Assembly: GCA_001824635.1 (NCBI GenBank)
Contig: MHYB01000021.1
Coordinates: 1,069 to 6,640 of the forward strand
Source of the DNA: Planctomycetes bacterium GWF2_50_10
GTDB taxonomy: Bacteria; Planctomycetota; Phycisphaerae; Sedimentisphaerales; GWF2-50-10
Length of the DNA: 5,572 bases
Direction: 5' to 3'
A program made the position numbers and the translations under genes. Shown here piece after piece: positions 1-5,571 of the stretch (position 1 is the stretch's first letter; each line of letters starts with the position of its first letter). A model generated the notes under the pieces. It did no database searches and had not been told where the DNA came from. It saw only the letters and a list, made by a program, of their open reading frames with translations.

Positions 1-1
1 G

Positions 2-1018
2 CTGGTTCAAGAGCGCTTTGCCGCATTACCTCCCAACGAGCCTGCTTTTGAAATGATCATCCACCAAAGCGACTCTATGAAGAGAGTGGTGAAACGTGCT
101 CGGCGAGTCGCGCCCCGCAATCTGCCAGTGTTGATTGAAGGCGAGTCCGGCACCGGCAAGGAATTGCTGGCACGCGCCATACATTTTGGCGGCCTTGCAC
201 CCTCTGGCCCCTTTGTTGCCGTCAACTGTGGCGCTATCCCGGAAAACCTCATGGAATCTGAGTTCTTTGGCCACAAAAAGGGATCATTTACCGGCGCGGC
301 GACTGACCGTAAAGGACATTTTCTTGAGGCCGATGGCGGCACACTATTTCTCGATGAAATTGGCGAACTCCCGCTTGCCATACAGGCACGGCTGCTGCGG
401 GCTTTGCAGCAGGGAGAAATAACGCCGGTGGGAGCCTCAAAAGCGCTAGCGTTCAAGACCCGCATCATTGCCGCTACCAATCGTAATCTGATAGATGAAG
501 TTGCTAATGACAGATTTCGGGAAGACCTCTTCTACCGTCTGGCTGTTGCTACGTTGCGTTTACCGCCGCTAAGGGAACGGCAGGGTGATGTGGGGCTCTT
601 GATTGACAGGCTGCTGGTGCAGGTTAACGCAGAACTTGAAGCCGGTAGTGCAAAGCCACTTGAACTGTCTCCAGGTGCCCGCGCTTTGTTGCTGGCTCAT
701 AGATGGCCGGGCAATGTGCGCGAACTGCTCAACACCCTGCACCGGGTCGCTGCTTGGTGCGAAGGTACCACCATTTCAACCGACGAAATGCAAGAGGCAA
801 TTCTGCCTGCGCGGATGATGAAGACGGTATCGGGTGAAGATACCGCACTGCTGGCGGAAGGTTTCAGTCTGCCGGATATTTTGGCCGGAGTTTCGAAGAA
901 ATATCTGGAACAAGGCATAAAGCAGGCTGGTGGAAACAAGACCAAAGCCGCAAAGCTTCTGGGGCTTCCAAACTACCAGACGCTTGATAACTGGCTGAAG
1001 AAGTATGGGCTGGATTAG
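2..1018 (+). CDS. Sigma-54-dependent transcriptional activator (bacterial enhancer-binding protein), 5'-truncated by the window
   Basis: The reading frame is open from base 2, so the gene starts off-window. The first in-frame ATG (53) falls inside the conserved entry strand of the AAA+ domain and is unlikely to be the real start. Numbering from that Met: Walker A GESGTGKE (30-37), the sigma-54 contact loop as GSFTGA (77-82; usually GAFTGA, so Ala to Ser with Phe-Thr kept), Walker B GGTLFLDEI (95-103), sensor I AATNRN (140-145), arginine-finger region FREDLFYRL (155-163), and sensor II WPGNVREL (218-225). A Fis-type helix-turn-helix follows at about 294-318, with the recognition helix in NYQTLDNWLKK. 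Proteins of this family hydrolyse ATP to open sigma-54 RNA polymerase complexes from upstream enhancer sites. All catalytic motifs are intact, so it should be active. The sensory domain that would reveal its signal is not visible. The adjacent downstream sigma-54 promoter makes the next operon its obvious target. The family call is secure; the signal is unknown. Confidence 0.95.
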   Translation: MVQERFAALPPNEPAFEMIIHQSDSMKRVVKRARRVAPRNLPVLIEGESGTGKELLARAIHFGGLAPSGPFVAVNCGAIPENLMESEFFGHKKGSFTGAATDRKGHFLEADGGTLFLDEIGELPLAIQARLLRALQQGEITPVGASKALAFKTRIIAATNRNLIDEVANDRFREDLFYRLAVATLRLPPLRERQGDVGLLIDRLLVQVNAELEAGSAKPLELSPGARALLLAHRWPGNVRELLNTLHRVAAWCEGTTISTDEMQEAILPARMMKTVSGEDTALLAEGFSLPDILAGVSKKYLEQGIKQAGGNKTKAAKLLGLPNYQTLDNWLKKYGLD

Positions 1019-1061
1019 CAAAAGAACGGTGTGTGGTAATTTGACATAATAAATAAATTTA

Positions 1062-1086
1062 TATGACAATAAACTATATTATCATA
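1062..1086. promoter_or_regulatory. Candidate upstream activator (enhancer) site: imperfect 25-bp dyad
   Basis: Arm TATGACAATA (1062-1071) pairs with TATTATCATA (1077-1086) at 9 of 10 positions across a 5-bp spacer. The centre (about 1074) is about 166 bp upstream of the predicted sigma-54 start site, within the range used by enhancer-binding proteins. A further same-orientation TGACA half-site lies at 1042-1046, exactly 22 bp (about two helical turns) from the TGACA at 1064-1068, so a tandem array is possible. Binding by the upstream activator is inferred from position only. AT-rich DNA produces chance dyads, so confidence is moderate. Confidence 0.45.
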
Positions 1087-1213
1087 CAAGCAATAAGAAC
1101 ATCAGTGTTACAGTAAGATACGAGACAACCCTTATGTGCCATATATTTTAAATGCCTACAAAAACAATATATTATACTGTATCAAAACAAATAAAATGTA
1201 CTTTGGTGTAATT

Positions 1214-1229
1214 TGGCACAACGGTTGCT
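1214..1229 (+). promoter_or_regulatory. Sigma-54 (-24/-12) promoter
   Basis: TGGCAC, five bases, then TTGCT matches the sigma-54 consensus TGGCAC-N5-TTGCW at every fixed position. The invariant GG (1215-1216) and GC (1227-1228) are correctly separated by 10 bases. Transcription is expected to start near 1240, giving a leader of about 45 nt before the kinase ATG at 1285. The gene immediately upstream encodes a sigma-54 activator, which supports function: the operon should be silent until that activator is triggered. Confidence 0.87.
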
Positions 1230-1273
1230 AAATAGATCGGTATAGACACAAAGCAGAAGAACTTATGGGCAAA

Positions 1274-1279
1274 AGGTGA
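1274..1279 (+). promoter_or_regulatory. Ribosome-binding site that sets the kinase start at ATG 1285
   Basis: AGGTGA lies 5 bases before ATG 1285 and is a good anti-Shine-Dalgarno match. An in-frame GTG at 1276 would add three residues but overlaps this site and has only a weak AGAAG about 16 bases upstream. ATG 1285 is therefore preferred. A 4-codon frame (ATG 1265 to TGA 1277-1279, coding M-G-K-R) ends inside this ribosome-binding site. Confidence 0.65.
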
Positions 1280-1284
1280 ACGAC

Positions 1285-3351
1285 ATGAGCCACGAAAATA
1301 AAATTGATTTTATCATGAAGCCAGAAAATTCATTTCTTTATAGCAATGATTTTATGAGCAACCACTTTAGACAGTTTTCAGTAATTATCGATATTCATAG
1401 TGAGCTTGATCAGAACTTTGACGGGTTTGTAGTTAGCTTAGTCACCTTTGCATATTTTAGAATAAATGGAATTGCTGCTAACAACGTACTTCATATTCCG
1501 AAAAAAGCATCGCCTGACAATTTGTCATACAACGAAGGTGATAATTTCTTTGTAGATATTTTCAATCACTACAAAATTATTTGCGAAGCCAACGAAGTTC
1601 TGAAAAGTACGGTTTCAATACTTGAACCATTTTTTATGGCCGGTGCTGAAAACCTACCTTCTGAATTTCAAAAAAACATCGCAAAAGAGCTACTTGAGCT
1701 TGATTGGAGCGATAGAGGATTTACTAATCAGGAATGCGGTCTGTATGTCGAGGGCGACCTAATTAGAGATATTCTCGTTGATGCAACAACGGACTGTGTT
1801 TATCCGGATTTCTACCTACATCTTTATCATCTAGCACCCCTACTAAACATCCGTTCAGATGAAAAGCAACTTTGCACCCCGATACTTTATAACACCTATT
1901 TAATCAATATTTTTGAACAACTCGGATGGCCCAAGAATGGTCATGAGAAGCTCATCAAAAAGCATTTGAACAACGTCACAACAGTTCAAGCTGATCCAGT
2001 ACTATGGGCTATTCACACAATCGAGGTGCTTCTTTTTGGATACAAAGAGAAACTGCTTTCAGGAGCAAATGATCTCGCTACAATTTCAGGCAAAGCTTCT
2101 TCTCGCTTTGACGTAATTGTGTTGCCAGAAGTCAGCAACGACACAATTCCTGATATTGGACCTATCGCCGTTGGTAATGTTATCATCGAAAAAGCGAGTT
2201 ACCTCAATAATCTCTATTATGTGGCATTTCTATACAACTTATTAAACGACAACGGCAGAATGCTTATACGATTTGACCACAATGCGGAAACAGCTTTGAA
2301 TCGCGATTCAGACAAATTACTGACTTATTTTTTGGATCACAATGTAATTGAAGCCGTTATCCAGACAAATAATTGTACGTATATGCTGATTGACAAGAAT
2401 AGACCAGAAGAGCATCACGGCAGGGTACTGTTTTATTTTGGTGCATATTTTAGAAAACTCGAAAATGTTGATTCGTGCCTTAAGCAGTTTTCTTGCGAAG
2501 ACATCAATATTACGCATGACGAAGGGGCGTGTATCGTCAGCAATCAAGAAATCAGGCTTAATGATTATTGCCTGCTTCCTAAAAAATACATCTACGACTT
2601 CGACAGAATAACAGCAAATGCGGAATTTCATGTTGTTCGACATATTGCACACGATCTGTCCCCCAAGCTTTCCACCGTTGACTCTGTGCTGAAACACCTC
2701 ACCCGTTTCATTGAATCGCGTGAGCTTTTGCATGAACCTCTTCAGGAACAATTTTATGAAGGGCAAACGCTTGAACCTGTCGGTGAGGCAATTGACAAAG
2801 CCCGTAGCGAAATCTCGCAAATGCACAAGCTCATCAAAGATACACGCAAAGTAATTACTGAAGAGATCCCCATGGAAGAATTCAGCTCCGTAAATCTGTC
2901 TGACTTTCTGGAAGCAACAAAGAAAAAGTATGCAAACGACAACATCACTCTGGACATTGATTGCGATCAAGACATTCAGTATGAAATGCATGCGACCTCT
3001 TTTGCAGAGATGATTGACAATTTTGTCCGCAATGCCGAAGTACACGGCTTCGAGAAAGCGAGTAGTCGAACAGAGTGCAAAATTGCCATCGTAGTTACGA
3101 AACGAAAGAATGATCCGAATCTGATCGTTGAAATCAAAAACAACGGTAACCCACTGCCAGATGAGCTTACGGTTGAAAAATACATCGGTTTTGGTAACAG
3201 AGGGAAAAACAGTCCTGGCGACGGTCTTGGTGGCGCCTATATCTACAAGGTAATTCAGGCTCATCGTGGAATCCTGGAGATTATCCGAGATGACAAGGAG
3301 TACCTGGTAAATTTTAAAATTACTTTGCCACACCTGGAGGGAAATAAATGA
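1285..3351 (+). CDS. Sensor histidine kinase fused to a degenerate HsdM-like (type I N6-adenine methyltransferase) region
   Basis: The product is 688 residues from ATG 1285. The N-terminal two thirds follow the HsdM order in degenerate form. There is a helical start, CTP (197-199) where HsdM has its TP entry motif, and ADPVLWAIHTIEVLLFG (236-252) matching the 'NPxxxxLAxMNLLLHG' stretch. FDVIV-LPE (275-282) sits where FDVVLANPPF belongs. Then come LLNDNGRMLIRF (319-330), LLTYFLDHNVIEAVIQ (345-360) and EIRLNDYCLLPKKYI (422-436), like the HsdM C-terminal 'EI..NDYNL.P.RY'. The catalytic NPP(Y/F) and a glycine-rich SAM motif I are missing, so methylation is unlikely. The C-terminus is a kinase core: RHIAHDLSPKL (452-462) with probable phospho-acceptor His456, N box DNFVRNAEVHG with Asn579 and Asn583, a G1-like NNGNP (619-623; Asn replaces the usual Asp, Pro the second Gly), and G2 GDGLGG (645-650). 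No membrane segment is seen, so it is cytosolic. It overlaps the response-regulator gene by 4 bp and is probably its phosphodonor. The kinase call is strong; the HsdM relationship is motif-based and should be tested by profile search. Confidence 0.88.
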   Translation: MSHENKIDFIMKPENSFLYSNDFMSNHFRQFSVIIDIHSELDQNFDGFVVSLVTFAYFRINGIAANNVLHIPKKASPDNLSYNEGDNFFVDIFNHYKIICEANEVLKSTVSILEPFFMAGAENLPSEFQKNIAKELLELDWSDRGFTNQECGLYVEGDLIRDILVDATTDCVYPDFYLHLYHLAPLLNIRSDEKQLCTPILYNTYLINIFEQLGWPKNGHEKLIKKHLNNVTTVQADPVLWAIHTIEVLLFGYKEKLLSGANDLATISGKASSRFDVIVLPEVSNDTIPDIGPIAVGNVIIEKASYLNNLYYVAFLYNLLNDNGRMLIRFDHNAETALNRDSDKLLTYFLDHNVIEAVIQTNNCTYMLIDKNRPEEHHGRVLFYFGAYFRKLENVDSCLKQFSCEDINITHDEGACIVSNQEIRLNDYCLLPKKYIYDFDRITANAEFHVVRHIAHDLSPKLSTVDSVLKHLTRFIESRELLHEPLQEQFYEGQTLEPVGEAIDKARSEISQMHKLIKDTRKVITEEIPMEEFSSVNLSDFLEATKKKYANDNITLDIDCDQDIQYEMHATSFAEMIDNFVRNAEVHGFEKASSRTECKIAIVVTKRKNDPNLIVEIKNNGNPLPDELTVEKYIGFGNRGKNSPGDGLGGAYIYKVIQAHRGILEIIRDDKEYLVNFKITLPHLEGNK

Positions 3352-4235
3352 GCAAGAATAAGCCAGTCAAACCGCTGAATGTGCTGATTATTGATGACGA
3401 TCCTTCATTTGTCGCAGGGTTGCAGTTGGACGCCAATCCTTTCAGAATAAGGCTTGAACATGCGACGAACCTTGAAGATGGCTTGCTGAAGCAACAAGAA
3501 CGGGGCGAGAAATATTTTGCCGGCGTTATCCTGGATGTGATTTGCTTGAAAGACCGCAAGCAAGAAATCCCCGATCCAAACTTTCTTTCAAAGGCCATGG
3601 AAGAGTTTAACCGACGCGCACCTGCTCTGCCCAAAGTGATCCTTACCGGAGAACCAACGAGATCCGAGAGTCTTAAACCAATATTTGCCGGGAATACGAA
3701 TGTTTACCACAAGAGCGCGGAGCAGATTGAAGAGATGCTTGCCTATCTTGTAAAGCAGAGTGAAAACCTTCCGAGGCTGAAGTTCGCAAAAAGATTTCCC
3801 GATATATTTTCAATTTTTGATGACGGGCATCTTGGGCCGAACGATGAACAGGCACTTGTGCTGTGTCTTGAGAAGCTGGACAACTATGAGCCAACCGTAA
3901 TTGCTGACAATCTTGCTAGATTGCGTCGTTTGCAAGAGGCTATATACTTGGCAATTAGCAATAAAAATCCGGGCGTTGTTCCAGTAGGTTGCATTGAAAA
4001 AAATGGTCCCAATTGTAGAGATATAATGGAGCACTTGAGGAAAAATAGATTTATAGACCGTTACGGAATCATAGATAAGTTTGGAGATACAATTTATTCC
4101 ATCGCCAGTGATTACGGAAGCCATGTACTTAGTTCACGTTCTAAATACCCGCCGACAAGATACACCGTCCAGACACTGACGTTTGCCATGCTTGATCTGT
4201 TGTTGTGGTTTAAAACCATTGTAGAAAAACATTAG
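3348..4235 (+). CDS. Response regulator with intact receiver and an uncharacterised helical C-terminal output domain
   Basis: The product is 295 residues. Its ATG overlaps the kinase stop (ATGA), and a strong GGAGGG site (3336-3341) sits 6 bases upstream, implying translational coupling and partnership. Receiver, about 10-135: acidic pocket DDD (16-18), phospho-acceptor Asp63 in VILDV, Thr100 in KVILTG, Lys122 in VYHKS. All canonical residues are present, so it should be phosphorylated. The loop after Asp63 is longer than usual (about residues 66-78). The remainder (about 155-295) is predicted mostly helical and is neither a winged helix nor a Fis, LuxR or LytTR DNA-binding domain. Recognisable stretches are LARLRRLQEAIY (189-200), IYSIASDYGSHV (249-260) and LLDLLLWF-like MLDLLLWF (281-288). 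The layout is loosely reminiscent of HEPN/DUF4145-type helical domains, but I see no R-X4-6-H RNase motif. It is probably an effector or protein-interaction output rather than a transcription factor. The receiver is certain; the output is unknown. Confidence 0.9.
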   Translation: MSKNKPVKPLNVLIIDDDPSFVAGLQLDANPFRIRLEHATNLEDGLLKQQERGEKYFAGVILDVICLKDRKQEIPDPNFLSKAMEEFNRRAPALPKVILTGEPTRSESLKPIFAGNTNVYHKSAEQIEEMLAYLVKQSENLPRLKFAKRFPDIFSIFDDGHLGPNDEQALVLCLEKLDNYEPTVIADNLARLRRLQEAIYLAISNKNPGVVPVGCIEKNGPNCRDIMEHLRKNRFIDRYGIIDKFGDTIYSIASDYGSHVLSSRSKYPPTRYTVQTLTFAMLDLLLWFKTIVEKH

Positions 4236-4247
4236 AGGTACTGTTTT

Positions 4248-4928
4248 ATGAATAATCCATTTGTATCATCACATAGCCTTGCAAAATGGGCAAAAGACAT
4301 ACTTGCAAAAAGAGACATTGATTCGCTGGCAAGATGGCGGATGCTTGAACACTGGATGCAGCCGGAACTTTATCGAGCGGTAGAACTTGGAGAAGCTGGT
4401 TCATGGCGGCATCTTGGAGAAGGAGAACAGCCCTACTATACCGCTCAGCCTCGCAAAACCTCTGCATTTGAGGTGAAATGGATTGACTTGGTCTTTGCCC
4501 AACCGGTTTTGGAGAAACCGAAACAGATTATCTGGTTCGAGTTAAAACATATTGGCCGCAGCCAAGAGCGGTTGAAGAGTAATGCATCTGATCTGGGCAA
4601 TGACACAGCGGCTCTTTACGCTCTTGACCCAGTGAAAACAAAAGATGTATGGCTAAATCCACCAACATCAGTAAAGAACTCTTCAAAGGTGGAGTTGTGG
4701 AATCGTTATGGTTCAGGAATAGCGAATGCAGAGCATTTTTTTGCCCAGATAGTTTTGGTCCAGAAACGGCTGGTTGATGTAAACGGAAATGATGCGTTAA
4801 TAAAGAATGCATGGCTGAAAGCATTTGAGCGGCGGACTAATCTAAGCCCCGGCAATCATGGTCTTCAAATAGCACGTGCAGATACAGCGACATTTTGTCT
4901 TTTCGCTTTAGTTGGAAGACACTCTTGA
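4248..4928 (+). CDS. PD-(D/E)XK nuclease-like protein, candidate effector
   Basis: The product is 226 residues. The start follows GAGG (4235-4238) at 9-base spacing, and only 12 bases separate it from the response-regulator stop, so it belongs to the same operon. The visible signature is a helix with MLEHWMQPEL (32-41), then KWIDLVF (77-83, Asp80), then IIWFELKHIGRS (94-105) with Glu98 and Lys100. Asp80-X17-Glu98-X-Lys100 is the arrangement of the PD-(D/E)XK restriction-endonuclease-like core, with Glu34 or Glu40 a possible helix-one metal ligand. A following DLGNDTAALYALDP (115-128) resembles the helix after the core in such proteins, and the rest is helical with no added domain or signal peptide. 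No family name is recognised. It could cut nucleic acid, or it could be an inactive fold used for binding. Its place behind a kinase-regulator pair and an HsdM-like sensor favours a defence effector. The DExK call rests on motif spacing only. Confidence 0.68.
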   Translation: MNNPFVSSHSLAKWAKDILAKRDIDSLARWRMLEHWMQPELYRAVELGEAGSWRHLGEGEQPYYTAQPRKTSAFEVKWIDLVFAQPVLEKPKQIIWFELKHIGRSQERLKSNASDLGNDTAALYALDPVKTKDVWLNPPTSVKNSSKVELWNRYGSGIANAEHFFAQIVLVQKRLVDVNGNDALIKNAWLKAFERRTNLSPGNHGLQIARADTATFCLFALVGRHS

Positions 4929-4975
4929 TTTCAAAGGCATCTTATCAACAATCTTCTTGAGCAGAGGGTATTCAA

Positions 4976-5467
4976 ATGAGGGATCATGATGCAGGCAAAG
5001 AAGCAAAGAAAATTGCATTCAAAAAGTGGTATGAAACAAACAAGGAAAATCTAAACCTCCAAAGAAAATATAGGTACATGAATGATGAAGAGTTCCGGGA
5101 AAGGATGATTGCAAATGCAACCAAATATCAAAATCGAAAAACACTCGATTCAAAAAAAAGAACAATTCAAGGAGAAAAAGGAACAATCGAATTAAAAATC
5201 CTTAGGCTAGGAGAAGTGTCTAAAATAACAGGCGTTTCTGAATCGTCAATTCGTCACTATGAAAAAAAAGGATATATTCCAAAACCAATATTTGATGAGC
5301 ATCAAAGGTGTTATACGGAATATCAATGCAAAATCATCAAAGAATTAGCGAATATTATTAGGCTTAAAGGATATTTAATTCCAAACAAGTCAGAGCGATT
5401 AAAAACCCAGATAGAATATATTTCAGCGCATTGGAGAGACGATATTGCATTGAGTACGAGCGACTAG
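4976..5467 (+). CDS. MerR-type helix-turn-helix protein with basic N-terminal extension
   Basis: The product is 163 residues. Start ATG 4976 follows AGAGGG (4963-4968) at 7-base spacing, and the 47-bp gap to the nuclease-like gene has no clear promoter, so it may be co-transcribed. Residues 75-135 match the MerR N-terminal winged helix: LRLGEVSKITGVSESSIRHY (76-95), then EKKGYIP (96-102), RCYTEYQ (111-117) in place of 'R.Y', and an I..LR..G-like stretch ANIIRLKGYLI (125-135). MerR proteins normally begin with this helix-turn-helix; here about 70 lysine/arginine-rich residues precede it, including KKWYETNKENLNLQRKYRY (16-34). That stretch resembles the charged N-terminal segments of some phage-encoded nucleic-acid-binding proteins. 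The region after the helix-turn-helix is very short (about 28 residues), so there is no classical effector-binding domain and only a short possible dimer helix. It is AT-rich, with two A8 tracts (5152-5159 and 5262-5269). Role: DNA binding and possible autoregulation of the cassette, by inference. Confidence 0.8.
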   Translation: MRDHDAGKEAKKIAFKKWYETNKENLNLQRKYRYMNDEEFRERMIANATKYQNRKTLDSKKRTIQGEKGTIELKILRLGEVSKITGVSESSIRHYEKKGYIPKPIFDEHQRCYTEYQCKIIKELANIIRLKGYLIPNKSERLKTQIEYISAHWRDDIALSTSD

Positions 5468-5499
5468 TTATAAAAATTAAACATTTATCCTGAAAAAAA

Positions 5500-5571
5500 T
5501 CAGTTAACCGCCGTCTTCAGGTTCATTTCACTCTGCGTTGCCCCAGGAAACGGTTCGTTTCCGCCACGATA
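5500..5571 (-). CDS. Possible C-terminal end of a convergent gene, product unknown (partial)
   Basis: On the minus strand the frame from 5571 to the TGA at 5502-5500 is open for 23 codons, reading YRGGNEPFPGATQSEMN and then LKTAVN before the stop. Residue choice and codons look coding (varied, GC-rich third positions, unlike the AT-rich neighbour), and the stop falls 32 bp from the MerR-like gene's stop, as expected for convergent neighbours. So short a piece cannot be identified. One other minus frame is also open for 14 codons at this edge, so the call is tentative. Confidence 0.35.
   Translation of the reverse strand, partial: YRGGNEPFPGATQSEMNLKTAVN
5546..5562. repeat. Perfect short hairpin (7-bp stem, 3-base loop)
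   Basis: GGAAACG (5546-5552), loop GTT, and CGTTTCC (5556-5562) form a perfect inverted repeat near the right edge. There is no T-tract on either side, so it is not a standard rho-independent terminator. It lies within the possible minus-strand reading frame. It may be a structured part of that gene or the edge of a repeat that continues off-window. Confidence 0.5.

Larger units (their letters stand above)
1019..1284 (+). promoter_or_regulatory. AT-rich regulatory intergenic region between the activator gene and the kinase operon
   Basis: These 266 bp hold no convincing gene. They contain a sigma-54 promoter close to the downstream gene and several dyads further upstream, which is the normal layout for an enhancer-driven promoter. 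I see no clear rho-independent terminator for the upstream activator gene. A perfect 10-bp AT palindrome (ATAAATTTAT, 1053-1062) is present but has no GC stem or U-tract. Short ATG-initiated frames (for example 1063-1116 and 1152-1211) lack ribosome-binding sites and were not called. Confidence 0.7.

Noticed and set aside
7..480. Minus-strand open frame of 157 codons opposite the AAA+ domain
   Set aside because: It mirrors conserved sigma-54 activator sequence on the plus strand and its protein has no recognisable domain.
1180..1192. IHF-like site (TATCAA then AT-rich) between the dyad and the promoter
   Set aside because: The TATCAA half fits, but the required TTR at the right spacing is absent, so only a partial match.
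1063..1211. Two small plus-strand frames (1063-1116 and 1152-1211) in the regulatory region
   Set aside because: Neither has a ribosome-binding site, and both lie upstream of the predicted transcription start; composition is just AT-rich intergenic DNA.
2317..3333. Long minus-strand open frame (338 codons) opposite the kinase gene
   Set aside because: It is a shadow of the kinase frame, with cysteine- and phenylalanine-rich low-plausibility protein and no recognisable motifs; the plus-strand frame has clear kinase motifs.
5169..5174. Internal AAGGAG inside the MerR-like gene, possibly starting a shorter helix-turn-helix-only product
   Set aside because: No ATG, GTG or TTG in frame at a suitable distance; likely a by-product of lysine/glutamate codons.
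5152..5269. Two A8 tracts in the MerR-like gene as programmed frameshift sites
   Set aside because: The frame is intact across both, with the MerR motif continuous, and no stimulatory structure is evident; they may only be slippage-prone spots.
5489..5521. CCTGAA/TTCAGG inverted repeat after the MerR-like gene as a terminator
   Set aside because: Only 6 bp of stem with a loop of about 21 bases and no proper T-run after it; too weak to call.
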